Source: Melanocharis versteri (lineage: Eukaryota > Chordata > Aves > Passeriformes > Melanocharitidae). Taken from it: DNA of 64,000 bases. The stretch spans positions 577,228 through 641,227 of the forward strand of contig VZTG01005429.1 in NCBI GenBank assembly GCA_013397845.1, in the 5' to 3' direction. This document shows positions 23,301 to 38,300 of the stretch, in pieces. The notes under the pieces are model-generated. The model made no database searches. It was given only the letters and a program-made list of their open reading frames with translations, and was not told where the DNA came from. The first letter of the stretch is position 1, and each line of letters begins with the position of its first letter. Position numbers and translations under genes: made by a program.

Positions 23301-26300
23301 TGCTGACTCCGTCAGGGTCTGAATACAGCTTCATTTGAGCAGATATTCCAGTTGGCAGCACTTCTGCCTCTCTGTTAATAAATGTGTCTCGTCCTTCTTC
23401 CAGGATTCAAACCTTACAATACACACGGATAACCCAGACCTAACACCATGTTTCCAGAACACCATCCTGGCGTGGATCCCCAGCATTTACCTGTGGAGTG
23501 CTTTGCCCTTTTACCTTCTCTACCTGAAGTGCAACAAGCGAGGGTACATTGTGCTGTCCGTGCTGAGCAGGTTCAAGACGGTGAGAGGTCTTTGCAGTGC
23601 TCCTCGTGCCACATGTAGAGTTCATTTTTATTAGTTCAGCATCCAAGGAAGGGCTGCAGTAGGGTTTAAACAAATTTCACAGAATCGCTAGGTTGGAAGA
23701 GACCTTCAAGATCGAGTCCAACCCATGCCTTAACCTCAATTAAACCATGGCACCACGTGCCACATTCAATCTCTTTTTAAACACATCCAGGGATGGTGAC
23801 TCCACCACCTCCCTGGGTAGACCATTCCAGTACTTTATCACTCTTTCTGTAAAAAACTTTTTCCTAATATCCAGCCTATATTTTCCTTGGCGCAGCTTAA
23901 TGCTGTGTCCTCTCGTTCTATCAGTTGCTGCCTGGAGAAAGAGACCAACCCCCACCTGACTACAGCCACCTTTCAGGAAGCTGTAGAGAGTGATAAGGTC
24001 ACCTCTGAGTCTCCTTTTCTCCAGGCTCAACAACCCCAGCTCCCTCAGCCGCTCCTCACAGGGCTCGTGTTCCAAGCCCCTCACCAGCCTTGTTGCCCTC
24101 CTCTGGACATGCTCAAGCCTCTCAATGTCCTTCCTGCGCTGAGGGGCCCAGAATTTCCCTCTGATTTATCATATTGAAGAGCTTGCTCATAGGAGAAAAC
24201 AGTGTACATAAATTTCTGAGGAAGGAAATCCATCCTAGGAGCCCACCTTTCTGGGTAGAGAGAAGAATTGATTGTTCTGCCTTGAGCAATCCCCCTGTGT
24301 GAGCCAAAACTGTGCTGCTTCGCCCTTACCTAATGCTTAAACCGCTGAAAGCTGCAAAACAAAGGCCTTAAGGTGGGTCTAGTGGGAATTATATCTCTTT
24401 GTGAAAGTAAGCGTGAGAAGGTTTTTTTTCAAGCCACTCTCTCCACGCAATAGCAACATGATTTCATCTGCACCTTGTGCTTAAAAGGTTCCTGGTGTCA
24501 GCAGCCCCTCAGGTCTGTAAGTGGCTGGGTCTAAGAAAAGCAAGGAAGTCTCTTTCCATAGGCCGTTAAATAACTCGGGTTTTTCCTGGAGAAAAGTACC
24601 AGGCTTCTGCTTCAGGGCATGTCTGCCTTTAGTCTGGATGCTGCCTGTGTTTCCAATCAAAACTAAATAGGGGGGAAAATCCAGGCAAATACATTAGTCT
24701 TTTTACTGGTTGTGATTGCAAATCCCTTAGAAAGCAGTTGAGATGAGATCCTTGGTTTGAGTGCAGTGGGACAGTTCACCAGACTGCAGCTGATCAGTGC
24801 TGCGGTTGTGTTTACACAGCTTTGTTTTGCTGGGAATCTGTGAATCAGAATGGGGTTTTTTAGCTCTCTGACCGCCCCTGGAGAGGAGTTTACCAAATGC
24901 TGTTTCTGTTTGCCTCCTCTCAGCTGTTTGGTGTCCTGCTGTGGTGTGTGAGCTGGGCAGATCTCTTCTACTCCTTCCACGAGCTCCTGCAAAACAGAAC
25001 CCCTCCACCAGTCCATTTTGTAACTCCCCTGGTCGTTGGCATCACCGTGGTTTGTAGCTGTTTCTGTTCACTGTGATCACTATGAGTAACTTTTCCTTAG
25101 ACAGATGAAGGATGAAGAAGCCCTTTGTATTCATTGCCTTATCTGGACCTCTTTTAACTGAATTATTGGTATTTGTATCACTGAAGCAAATTTTGCTATC
25201 GAAAAAAGGCCAGAGTCACAACTCTCTCTCTGGAGTAGATTCAGCTTTGTAAATTAAGATATTTATAATGGAGAGATTGTTCTGCCTTCCAGCCTGCTTT
25301 CACCTATTTCTCCAGGCTTGTGATCCAGGTCTGGAGAGAATTTGAATAGGACTTTGCCTAAACAGAGAGATACAGTAGAGCATGGCCTGTGCATTGTTCA
25401 GTATTGTATTTGACTTTGTAAAGCTGGGTCTATTATCTGGTCGTTGTTCCTCCATTAAACAAAACAAGTTGGCTTTGCCTAGGATGACACACAGGCTTGT
25501 GGCTGTTGTATGAAAAATAAAGCAGTAAAATTTGCCCATTAAGTTTTTTAATCGCCTTGGTTAAATTTTTTTTAAAATCTCATTTTCTAGACAAGTCATG
25601 ATGGCCCATCTGGATTGGAGAAATGGCAGCTCCAACATTTGTTTAAAATGTTTGTAGCTAATATTTGATTATTCCTAGCCCTATGCGCAAAGTTTTAAAA
25701 ATTGAATTCTGGAGATGAGGCTCTGAAAAGAGCAAAACAAATTATTTCACAGTTATTTGCCTCTCTCCGTAGATGACAGAGGTTTTGCCATTGACCTCTG
25801 TGAAGTCGTGATGGGGCTCATTTCAGAGAGGTCCTGCTGTTCTGGTGTCCTTCCAGTCGATGGTGGCTCTAAGAGCTGCCAGCTGAGAGTGTGAAGAGGG
25901 GGAGCACTGGGATGGGGTTGTGTTCATGTGTTCCTGTATTTACTTTTACAGCTCTTAGCTACACTGCTTATCCAGTATGAAAGGCTGAGAGGAGTTCAGT
26001 CCTCTGGAGTGCTCATTATCTTCTGGTTTTTGTCTGTGCTCTGTGCCGTGGGGCCCTTCCGGTCAAAGATCATGACTACAGCAGCACAGGTAACAAGCCA
26101 TCCTTGTTAGCACTTGGAGAACAGGAAATGTAGCACCCACATCTTTGTGGAAAGAATGAATCACCCGGGTTTGGAGTCAGATCTGAGCCCAGGTTTTGCC
26201 AGAGGGAGAGAGGAGTTTGGTTCTGTTGCCTCGACTCGGACTCGTGTAACTAGGAGGGAACTGGATTTCTCAGGCAATGTCACAAAGCAGATTTTGCTTA

Positions 26301-29300
26301 GCCCAGGGCTATACTGGAAACCTAATATACACAGTGTTGGTACTGCTCTTTTTTGTCTATGTGAACAGACTCCTCTCTTTTTTTGTCTCTTTCCCTTTTG
26401 CAGCCTTTTGCTTAAATGGGGAATAGTAATCAGAGAGGACACATTTTAGTATGTAAAGTTCCTTTTTTGCTTAGGCAGCTTGGCCACGTTAGGCAGCTCC
26501 ATGGGCTTCCTTGTGTCAGTGCCTGATGTGCTGAGGACAGTGTTTTGACTCCACTGGGGCTGGAAATAGAGAACAGAAAGTTGGAGGGAGAGGAAAGAAA
26601 CCTGGGCTGTTATGATTCCTGTTTGAAAACATAGCAGGTTCTCCCACGATAAGAAACTTGTCAAGTTTTTCACAGAAACAAATTTTACTAAGTAGGGCAA
26701 GGCAGATTGCTCCAGTGATTAGATCATCAAAGGCTGGAAAAGAGTGCTTGGAAAACATTAAGGTGATTGCTTCTCCTCAGTGAAATCAGTGTTGACTCTG
26801 TTTGGTGATTTCTTGTTTTTAGTCTTGCTTTTTTGTAATATTAGCAGCATTATCATGTTAGCAAGGATTTTCATGTAGCAGGCTGTTGTAAATATTCCAG
26901 CAGAGACTGAATTAAACCTTAACTGAGAGCTTGGCCAGAACTTTGTCAGATAATAGCTGCAATCTGGTGAGACCATTTCAAACACCACTTAGAGGCAGCT
27001 TTAATAAGTAAAAATATTGGACTGTCAATGTTTGAATCTGTAATCACCTTGAAATTATGGGTGCAGAGCCTTAGAACAAGTCTGGGTAACATTTCTCCTC
27101 CTGTGACTACCCAGAACCAAATATTCCTCCTCCTGCACTTAAGGTTTAAACATTTTAAGTGAACAATGAGACAATTCAGAATTACATTAGGGCATGAAAG
27201 AGCTGTATAAAGGACATACCCTCACAGCAAGAAGTTTTAGGTAAACTGCAGACTCATGATTAGGAAAGGAAGTATCTCTAGTGCAGATGGAACTCTTATT
27301 ATGCAATGTAGTGGTTTTTCTGCAGCTTCTTCTGAAAGTATTTAACACTCACTGCTTGTCAGTGACAATATATTAAAGTAAAAGGATGTTCTCTGATCTG
27401 GGTTGACAATTCCTATGCTTAAGACATGATCTTGCAAGAACCCCCAGAGGTAATTTAAAAGGGTGTTATGTAAACCTGATTCCAGAGGGTGTCTGCATGC
27501 AGTGAAGATGTATAAGCACTTTGGACTTGACATAATTTAATGAAAAGCTTGGAGATAAGCATGTTCTTAGCCACTTGTCAGAGTACGAGCATACTTTTGT
27601 GAGATAATTCCTGCTAGGAACTACTTTGCAGCATTCAACTGTAGAGGAAGAAAGCAATTGCCAAAAGAAGCTGTGAAAAAGGAGAGAGAGAGAGTACGGG
27701 GAGCTTGGAAGTACAATAAAAGGATCATTTACAGTGTTTTTTTTCCCTCTAGGGCCATGTAAATGAAAGGTTCAGGTTTACCACATTTTACATCTACTTT
27801 GCTTTGATAATCATTGAGTTGATCCTTTCATGTTTTAAAGAGAAGCCTCCATTTTTTTCCCCTGTTAATACAGATGCCGTAAGTATTTTTCACTTTGCTT
27901 TATTTGGATTTTACAGACTGTGTGGTGTTTTAAGAGTTCCCCTGAGAGTACTTGTCATTGAAAGCACCTTTGGATTGTCATAGACATGGCAGTACTTAAT
28001 GAGCCTCTTAGAAAACAGTGGGTATGGAGAGTAATATTGGGGTTTGGGGTCTTTTTCCATTATCTGTGCCATCAGAAATGGCTTGAAGCTGTGTAGTGAA
28101 AGCAGTTCTCCTGCTTGCTGCTTTGCAGCAGTGTAAATTACATTTATGAGCATTGAAGTGTAATATTAATTATTACAAGAGGGTTTTTTGAGGATATGGT
28201 GGTCTGCTTGCTTAACATTTATCTTGATTTAGTGAAAGTCCATAAGGTTCGTCTTAATAAATGAGTTCTATATGTGTTGAGAATAGATATGGAGAAACAT
28301 TAATAACAGAAGATATTAGTGGTGTCACAGGTTAAATTTCTTCTCCAATTCATAAAATAGTCTCTATAATTGGATTTATGGTTGAACCAAGCTGACAGAG
28401 AAGTTGAGTTTGTGTCCTAAAATGAACACCTCAGAAACTGTAGAATGACATTTCACTTTATAGGTGTGATTTAAAGGCAGTATATGAAGCAATTTTTAGA
28501 TATGAAAGGAGTTCAGTGTGGCATGGGAAATGAAAGAAATAAATTTTATATCTCATTAGGACATAGGTACATGCATGTAATATACCATATAATATGCCAA
28601 AACTGAGCAAAATAGACTGTTGTCCTATTAAAGTAATGGTAAATATCTTCCTTTATTTATTTTCGGATTTTTTCCTTCATAAATTCATTACAGAATCCAT
28701 GTCCAGAGTTAAATTCAGGCTTCCTGTCAAGATTGACATTTTGGTGGTTTACAAGGTGAGTTCTCTCTTCAAGCTGTTGGACAGCTGACAAACCCAAAAC
28801 GTGCTTGTGATCCGTGTGGCACAGAGTGAGCAGTACAGAGATTTTCCCTCTGGGAGCAGTTGATGGATGCTCTTTCATCCACAATGGTGTCAGCACTTCG
28901 AGCATTTGCCTTTTTAGAAACACAGAGTCCAAACTTGTCCTCTGCAAAGTATGGCAGCAACAGTATCAAAACAAACAGAATGTGCAGCCTGGCTGTGCTC
29001 AACACATGGGGGAATTTAACCTAAACCACGATGTAGCTCTGTGCTCCACAAGATAAATTGTGCCAGCCTTTCACCCAGCTGAGAGTGCATTTTTTTTCCT
29101 GTTGAGGTTCATGGGTGAATGCTTTTTATAAGAACCTTTTCTGTGCAAACGGGAGGGTAAACTGGGTTATGTATACAAATGATTACCACCAGCTGAGGCT
29201 GCAGACAAAAGGTATATGTATTAAAGATGCAAATTTGAGATTGGGCCTGCTACTCCATGATAAAGAAGAGAAACAGCTGTCAGAGGTCATGTTAAGACCC

Positions 29301-32300
29301 AGTTTTTCCACAGTGGTTGAGATCTTCATACTTCCACCCATGTAACTTTATTGTCCTGGTAACAGCCCTGTAAAGTTCTTTTTAGTGAGAGGATGGGATC
29401 TTTCTAAACTTCCAGAATATTCAGCTTCCCCAGTGAGATTCTTGGCAACTATGATGTTTATATCCCTTGACAAAATTCCCCTTACAGTTGAGGAACTGTA
29501 GTTTTCAGAAAAATCTGATTTTCCTTTAACTCCAGTGAGCTCCACTTTTGCATTTTGTTCACCTCAGACAGTTATTCCAGATCGACTTTATTATTTTCAC
29601 TTCCAAAGCTTCACTATTTCCATTTAACACCACAATTTCATCCAAATGCTTCTGGTAGTTGGTTTTTATTGTCCTTTTTTTTCTGAAATTATGTTTTCAA
29701 TAAAATACATGTAATCAGAAATACGTCATGTCCTTTCCTTAATTGCAAACATCAATAAAAGGAACAAAGGGTGATAATTATTCTCCCATCTCCCTTTCTG
29801 TGGAGTATCTTCTTGCTTTTGTTAGCTTAATAGTCCTAGAGTTACTGGCAGTGCTGTAAGTACTGTTTTCCAAACAGAATTGGACTGTTTTTCTCCATAT
29901 GTGCAGCATGGCAATTCATGGGTACAAAAGGCCTCTTGAAGACAAAGATTTGTGGTCGCTGAACGAAGATGACGCTTCAAAAACTATCGTGCAACAACTG
30001 AGTAAAGAGTGGGACAGAGAAAAAGCAGAGTGCAAACAGTAAGTATACGAACAAATCTGCAAACTTGAGAGATTAATCTGAGTCCTTTCAACACTCATAA
30101 GTTGCTCATCCGTGAAAATGAGCCAACCAAAAATGCACCCGCCACTTCAACCTTTCTGTTCTTCGCTCATTAATAGTCAAACTTTCTTATTTTAATATGT
30201 CTGGGCAGAGGCAAGCAGGAGACCTGTGGGGCTTGTGTGCTACCAACACACTTTTTAGGTGCTTAAAATCTCCGTGGGCAGGTGATGCCACTTCCCATTT
30301 GGAGAAGGGCTGGAGATGTGTGAGGAGAAGCTGTTGAGTTGGTTGGGTTGTAGAAAATGAACAACTTTTCACCACTGAGCTGGTAGTTGTGTAACTGCAT
30401 AATTGCATCCCTCCCAGGCATGTTGGAGCACAGCTTCTGGGCACATAAAACTGAAGGAATTCCTCATCATCTCCATCATGAGATTTTTGGCCTGGCAGTA
30501 TTTTTAACCTTAAGGCTCTTAGCAGTGAGCAAGTCTTCACTTCCCAGTAGTACAGATGAGAAACTCAAAACATGTGAAAGGCAGGAGGGGAAGAGACATC
30601 CCACTTTATTGCTGAGACCCTCCTGCTGTTGCCTAGAAAATTAGCAGCAAAATTGTCCTAACCTCTGATGGAAATGGGATGAGGGTCAGAACTTGCATAC
30701 AGTTACACCCCTGCTTGAGAGGATTTCCTTCTTGTTCCATGTTATGTCCTAATCTAATCTTAAGAAATTATCTATTGTGCAACTCTATTTCCTTCTCCCA
30801 CTGGTTGGTGTCCAAAATGTTTCCAAGCAAATAGATGTGATAGTACTGTGTTTCAAATGAAAAATGTCGATGAGGAGGAGGCCTGTGCTTCCATTTCCTT
30901 TCATTGTGGAGATTTCTTCTCCATGTGGAGGCTTTCCTCTGTTCTCTTCTGTGCATGTCCTTGCCAAATTGGAAAGACCCTATTATTTGATAATATTAGA
31001 AGAGAATTGCAATTTTCTTGGCAAGGCTAAATATGGTGTGGAGAGTTCCACTTTGCAGCTAAAATTTGAAATATTTCCAGCACTAACACCAGCAGCTGTC
31101 CACTAGTGCACTGAGTGGATGTGTTATAGTTCTACTTCAGGGTTTATTTTGGGTTGTTTTTTTTTCTTTTTCTTAATGTCTCTATTTTTATGGTGTCGAA
31201 TAACGTGCATTATCTGGGTTCTGGTCTTTTTGCACAGACATAAATCTTACTCCCCCGGGGTCTTTTACAGTAAGAGCACAGCCATCCTGCTGGAGTGCCT
31301 GGGGTCCAGGAAAACTTGCTAGGAAACCAGAAACCATGCCTGGAGTTTTGTCAGAGGATTCATTGCATTTTGGAAACTATTCATACAAGCTGGGGCCAGT
31401 TGGCAATGAATTTAGCCATAAATTATGAGTCATATTTAGCTCAGGTAGAATTCTGTGGCAACTGTATTAATGATTCTAAGATGGGGAAAAGAGCAAAAAC
31501 AAAGCAAATAAGTGTACTCCAGGTTGCTGGGTTTCACAGAACTCTAAAAGCTCTGTTTATTCTTCAGTTATAGGTATTCTCTATTACTTCATGTCAAATA
31601 ACATTAGTGGTAGTTGCTTGCGAGCCATTGTAAATACTTTTTTTCCTTTTAACTCTCATTTAATCTGCTTGAGCAAGCTTTTATGACATTTAAATCCTGT
31701 GTCAGTTCGTACACATGTTGAAAGTGTGATGGAAAGTATTTGCAGTGTACATAGTAGTAATTTATTTTTAAAAGCTTAATCAGTTGCAGCTCTGACATAG
31801 CTAAAGCTTTGAACTTGTTTTGAGGTAATGATTATCACATTTCTGTTGTTCCCAAACCTTTTTTGCTTCACAGCTGTCTTGTGAGTTACTGTTAACTAAT
31901 CACTAAAAATTCATTTGTTTCTAATGAGTGACAGGAGAGACCAGCATAGATTTAAAATGTTACTATAGATAATAAACCACACAAAGAGTATTTTTCCTTT
32001 CTTTTGATACGGCTGAAGTTTCTACTCACTCACTTTACTGGTAAGTGCAGTTCCTTCTGAGAAAGTTAGGGCTGTGCTGGATAGAGGAGAGAGAGCTGGA
32101 ATGCATTTTCCCTCATTTTAAGTTAGCTTCTGATTTTAGAGGCTGTCCTTATGAAGACATATTGAAGATGCAGGGCCTCGTCAGCACCAGTGAGAAATTG
32201 TGTGTTTTCTCATGAGATAAATCGGTACCTATTATCTGCCCTGCTGTAAATAATGGCAACCAGACCCATGCTCTTTGCTTTGATAAAAAGCTGGGTGTGA

Positions 32301-35300
32301 GCAGTCCCACACACTGCTGAAAACCTGACCTCACCTAGCTACAGGTAGTAAACACTAAAAGTGCATTTTGTCCCTTTGGGACTCTTAGCTACAAGAGAAC
32401 CATTGCTTTGCTGGTAGCTCAGTGTAATAAACATTTTTAATAGCACAAAGTCAGAGGCAAGTAGTCTTGTTTCTTCAAATTCTTCAATGAGTTTAACAGT
32501 CTGGTTGCCAGAAAAACAAGGCTTTGCTCATAAACTCTCCAGGTTTGATCTGGAAGACAAAAGACAACACTGTTCTTGTCTGGGGGGGAAAAACAAATTG
32601 TCTGGTTTAGGTTCTCCTCCTGCCCTCAGGCTTTATTGCAAAGACATTGGGATTTGCAAATGGCTTTTTCTGAAAGGATGTGGACAAGTTTATACATGTG
32701 GACTGCTAGCCACAGTGATCACGGTGAATGCTCGCAGGCTGTTGGGATTATTTGACTCTGCAGCTAGCCAGCTCCAAAAAATCTGCATAGTCTTTATGAA
32801 AAATCATAAATTCAACCTCACTTGGTAGTACTTACAAGTTATTTTTCAAATGGCTTCTGGTAAGTCTTCACTGTTTGTAGTGTGTCTTTTCCATCTGTTT
32901 TTTCTTGTAAAGCTTATGTGCCCCAGACTAATTTCCTCCTCCCTGCTCCACCTGGACTTATCTTTCCTGTCTGACATTCAGGAAATTTTTCTCTAGTCCC
33001 ATAGCCCCCAGGAAACAACAGCAATTTGATATTTGCTGGTAGAAAGGTTGCCAGGCTGATGTTTGAGAGCAATTCATGGAGGCAATAATTTCCCAGAGCA
33101 TACCCTTTGTTGGTGGGCAACAGAAGTCGGGCACCTAAAGCCCAAAGGGGCTTCTACAAAACCCTCCTGGAGCCCTGGAGAGCAGTTAGGGCATGCTGGA
33201 CCCATTTTTCATCAGTCAGTCTAAAAGAGTATGTGGAAGAGTCACTTTTGTTAGCTTCTTTGGCAGAGGGAGAGAGGCAAAAAGTACGAAACGAATCCTA
33301 GAATCCTGGAATCATTAAGGTTGGAAAAAACCCCTATGATTATTGAGTCCAATGGTTAACAAAATGGATGCAAACAAACAGGGTTTAAATGCTTAAATTG
33401 TCAACTGAGTAAAATTTAGGCACCTAAACCCCAGGTTTTTGTCCTGGAAGAATCTGGACTGCTGTGGTGCAGATCCTGGGGATGGCCCAGCTTTGAAGGT
33501 GCTGTGGTTTGTTTCAAATTTCAAGTTTCCAAGTATGCAGAACTTTGTATTTTGAGAGTGCTGTGCCTGCTGCAATGCGTGTCTTCCCAGGGGGTTCATT
33601 CTGCTTCTCTGGAAGCAGCTGTGGGGTCGGTGAGGGTGAAGGTTTAGCACAGCCACTGGTTGGACAATGAACACAGGCTCAGAAGGAGTAGGTGAGGGTG
33701 CCTTGTGTGGGATGTCCATAGCACCGCGTTGAGGGTTCTTGTACAAGAAATTGGAGATCCAAGGTCAAGTCTGTCCTCTAAGGAAGTCCAGCCTTCCTCT
33801 CCTCCTACTTTGGGCCACATTCTCATCCCATGGTGATTGATTTCTGGCCTGTGGATTGCACCCTGTAAGTGCTGCAGAAAGAAAGAAAAGAAAACAAGAC
33901 TCAATTGCACAAGAGTGGCTGATCCTGAGCACACCTTGATGGTGTTGGAAGTCTTGCTGTTGGTCAGTAGCAGAGCAGAGGAGGGTGCAGACTTTGGGGT
34001 GTTCCCGCAGTGCTGTTCACACAGGGCAGGGCCATTCTCGTTGTCAGTTGTCTCCTCTCACTTGCTTTGTTTCCCTAGGAAAGAAGATGTGTCATACATG
34101 AAGAAATCGAACCATGTGCTGAATCATGTTGGTAATGGCCCGGAGGAAGCAGAAGTCCTGATCAGAGACAAAAAGCACGATAGGAAACCTTCCTTTCTCA
34201 AGGCTTTGTTGAGGACCTTTGGGCCGTACTTCTTAATTGGCTCCTTCTTCAAGCTGATACAAGACCTACTCTCTTTCGTCAACCCTCAGCTATTAAGGTT
34301 GGTTTACTCTGTGAGTAGTTTCTATGTGCAATCCCTGAGGAGGCTTGGCTTTGGCACGGGGTGTTTGTTTTCGAAATGCAGAGTTAGTTTCCCTCCTGGT
34401 CCCACACGTGTATGCTCCCTAACCTTCCCCCTGCAATGCTGTGAGACAGGAGTTCTTTGTTGTGGACTCAGCTGTAAATTGGATGTGCTTCACTGAAATG
34501 CACCGTTTGCAAATCACCCATCACCGGTGGGCAGCTTTGAATTCCAAATTACCTGTTGCTCTGTGCTGCAGTCCAAAGCAATTCCTCCCTATTTCTAAAG
34601 GATTAGTTGTGAGATCAAAGTGAAGCACTGCTGGCTGGATCCAGTGGTCTCTGGACGCCTAATACCCTCATGTGTGGGTGGTGGTTGCAGCTGTGGCATG
34701 ACTTGACGTGCAGATGATGTGTCATGCTCCAGTATGTGGTGCTCTGACTGTGCTGCTGTCATCTGGTAAAGGTTTTGGACCATTTAGATGAGTTCATGTG
34801 CTCTTAGTTGTGTTCAGCAATGAGAATGTGAGAGGCACAGTTGCAGTGAATTTCCATGTGAAAGAAAATTGGGGTTCTATTAAAAAAAAAAAAACAGAGA
34901 AAGAGGTCATGAGACAAATGGTCTGTCCTCAGATTCTCTTTGTGTGAGGAACACCTCTCCTCCCATCTCCAGGGGGGCCAATTGGTCAGCCTGATCCATA
35001 AAGGAATTTGCACAATCCTCGCATTTTTTTTCTCAATTAGTAGTATTCTTAAAGTGCGGAATTCACCAGATAATGATTAACTAGGAAGAAAGCAACAGTG
35101 GAATTACCAGCGTTTCTATCAAACAATTATTAATGGAAAAGCACATAGTCCTGTTAATGCATGAGAGAGGAATGGAGCTTGGATGGAGGTCACAGGTGGA
35201 TGTAGGGAAAGGGAGAAGAGACAGCTCTGCTCCTATTTGAGTATCTCCTAAAATAACCTGCGTTGTGAGATCATGTTGTTCTGTGGGTGGTTTGTGACAT

Positions 35301-38300
35301 ACCCAGAAATTTGCTAAAAAAGAGGGTCTGACTGAGTGTGGTGACATTTAATAGCTGACAGTCTGTCTTCTCCCAGAGCCCCTGGTGAAGAGGAGGCTGA
35401 TGGCTGCCTCCTGAGAACACATTAAGTGTAACTTATTCTGGGAATTTCTCAAATTTGCATAAATTCCTGAATACGTTTCAGTGATATCTCAAGGCATATT
35501 ATGGTGGATTTCTTCTCAAGTCTAAATTCCTGCAGTCTGGGAAAATGCCCTTCTGATGGTAAGGAGAGATGAAAAAGCCATGGCTGTCTGACAGACTGCT
35601 TGTAAGATAGTTTTGTGTTTCTAAAAAGATTGTTGAATCCTTGGGACTACCAGGAAGAGGTTTTCCTGAAGCTGTTAACTTTTGCAGCATGAATGAATGG
35701 AGCAGTGCAGAAATAAGATTTCTCTGGACTGCAAGAAGGAAGATGTAGCAACCTCATGCTTCTGCCACAAAGCTTTGGTTGCCTAATTTGCGGTTTCCAG
35801 GTCCATTTTTCTCCTGCTGGTTGTTTGAACCACAGAGCCAAATCTCTGTTTCTCCTATATTTTGGCAGTTCAGTATTCTGGTCTGTAGGCTGAAATTACA
35901 AATGTGATTTTTGAGAGCACTGGTCACTGCCATGCGTCACTCTGCTTGTTTGCTGTGTGCCAGTGTGCAGCTCTGGCAGTGAGAGCAGCTGTGAGGAGCA
36001 AGAAAGGCCTTATCAATAAAAGATGCTATAGCCAGCTTAATGGTACCATTTTACAAAAAAAAGTAGGAGTGAAGAACTCTTTATGCATCCATCCAGGAGG
36101 ACGGCTTTTAATTTAGCTTTTTTTGGTGGGAAAACACCCCAGGCAGAAGCATTCAGGCTGCTTGAAGAGGATTTGGGTGAGAAGCTGGTTTTGCCTGCTC
36201 TGCTGCACTGCCCTACTCTGTCCTATCATTCACCTCCTGCCCTGGGGGGCTGCCTGACAGAGCTCAGACAGTGAGCCATGTGTTTAAACCCTGAATCTCA
36301 GGGGAAATCAGGAGTTCCTCGTCATATTTCATTTTCAGGCTCATTTACAAATGGACTTTCTCACTGGTGGAGCTGAAGGTTTTGCTGTTGGGTCTGTGCA
36401 GTGTTATTCAACTGAAATCATAACTCAGCCTGTGTCCTGGAGAGCTGTTTGCTTTTTGTGGTTAGGGGGAGGATGTGGCAGGATGCTGTAGTTGGGAGAA
36501 GCTGTGTTATGACCCATTAAATTTGCTGCATGGTTTTTAAATTTTTCTTTCTTTTTCCTTTTCCCTCCCTAATCTACTGGCAAACAGTGTATTAATCGGC
36601 TTCATTAAGAACAAAGACGCCCCAGCCTGGTGGGGATTTTTGATTGCAGCTCTGATGTTTATCTGTGCTGTGCTGCAGACACTCATCCTTCACCAGCACT
36701 TCCAGTACTGCTTTGTTACTGGGATGAGGCTGAGGACTGGGATCACGGGGGTGATATACCGAAAGGTAAGGCTGGAAGCATTCTGTGGGCTGGAACACCA
36801 GTGTGCAGCCAGGCAAGTGGTCTCAGTTCTCACATATTTAGGGAAGATTAGGCGTGTTGGAGAGGAGTAGCCTCCTGGAATATAAAAGATTAGAGGTTTG
36901 ATGGGTTTTTAGGAGTACCTCTTTCATACTTTACAGAATTTTTCAGTGGTCAGTACTGTAATATGGGTGTTCTGGTAGGTTACTAGACATACCAATACTG
37001 GTTCACTTCAAATGCTGAAAGAGGAGAGACTTAGATTAGATGTAAGGAGGAAATTCTTCCCTGTGAGGGTGGGGAGGCCCTGGCACAGGGTGCCCAGAGA
37101 AGCTGTGGCTGCCCCTGGATCCCTGGCAGTGTCCAAGGCCAGGCTGGACGGGGCTTGGAGCAGCCTGGGATAGTGAAAGCTGTCCCTGCCCCTGGCACGG
37201 GGTTGGGACTTTAAGGTCCCTTCCCACCCAAACCATTCCATGGTTTGGAAGAAGGATCTGGGAGAAGAGCATGTTTATGCTATGAGTGGATTAGACCCAA
37301 CGAGGTTTTCTTCAGGCTGCTACACACTGCTTGAGCTGGAGATGCTCCTAAGCAAAACCATTTCACGAGCTCTTGTTTCTTGGAGATCAGGAATTGATGT
37401 AGGTGAATTATTTTGTTCTTTTTGGAGAAGCACATTCTTGGACAGTGTCATTTTGCTAATAATTGAAGATTTGTTCTCCATGTGTATGAAGATTGTGAAT
37501 GCACTGCAGCTCTCTCCCTTGTCAGTCCTTAGCCATCACAAACTCGGCAAAGCGCTCATCTACTGTTGGAGAAATTGTCAACCTGATGTCAGTGGATGCT
37601 CAACGTTTCATGGACCTGATGACTTTCCTGAACATGTTGTGGTCTGCACCACTCCAGATATTTCTAGCTTTGTATTTCCTCTGGCAGGTACGGACATTGT
37701 CACAATTTTATTCACAATTCATCTAAATGATGTGCAAACTTTTTCCTTTTCTCTTTTATTTGTCAATTTGATCCTCCACTGTGTTTTTTACAAACTTTTA
37801 AGTGTTCTGTCCTGTAGTAAAATAGCTTTTGCTGCTGTACACCCTCACTTAGTGTCTTAATTATTTTGTTCAGCTGATAGGCCAGATGGGCATTTGAAAC
37901 AGAACGTTTCCTTTGTCTTTCCCCTGTCCTTAATCTACTTCGATGGTAGTTGACTCAGTCTTGGACTCTTATTCCCAGTAGTTGATACTAACAAGAGCTT
38001 GAGGGAAATGGTTTAGAGACCAAATGAAACAAAAACCTGGACGTAGGAAATGTCATGTATAGAGATTATATCCTGCTACATAAAGAAGTTTTGTGCAAGT
38101 CAGTGTGAAACAAATCTCACCTGGAATAACCATAATTTTTCCTTTGCTGTAGTGACGTTGTTTCAGGTTTATTCCAGGTTCAGTTTGAGCACTGGCTTTC
38201 AGACTTAAAACGTGTCTGTGCAATTAATGTCTTTTACTGCATAAAACAGTAGCATCAACTTTCCCATATTGATTTAGACTCAAAAACCATTAAATTGCAG

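Larger units (their letters stand above)
11183..23403 (+). other. ABCC3 intron 1 (12.2 kb)
   Basis: Long first intron from the CpG island to exon 2. Apart from the decayed LTR near 20.4-20.7 kb, a (TAA)n run at 20341-20363 and a 60-base gap, I see no gene, RNA or clear repeat. Chance open frames (for example 14035-14484 on -, 21877-22305 on +) have no recognisable product. First introns of this size often carry enhancers, but nothing specific can be pointed to. Confidence 0.6.

Noticed and set aside
33837..34496. 219-codon + strand frame
   Set aside because: Only its middle (34079-34297) is real, being ABCC3 exon 8. The rest is intron read-through on both sides.
37240..37860. 206-codon + strand frame over exon 10
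   Set aside because: It is out of frame with exon 10, whose true frame gives the conserved MRP coupling-loop motif. Chance frame.
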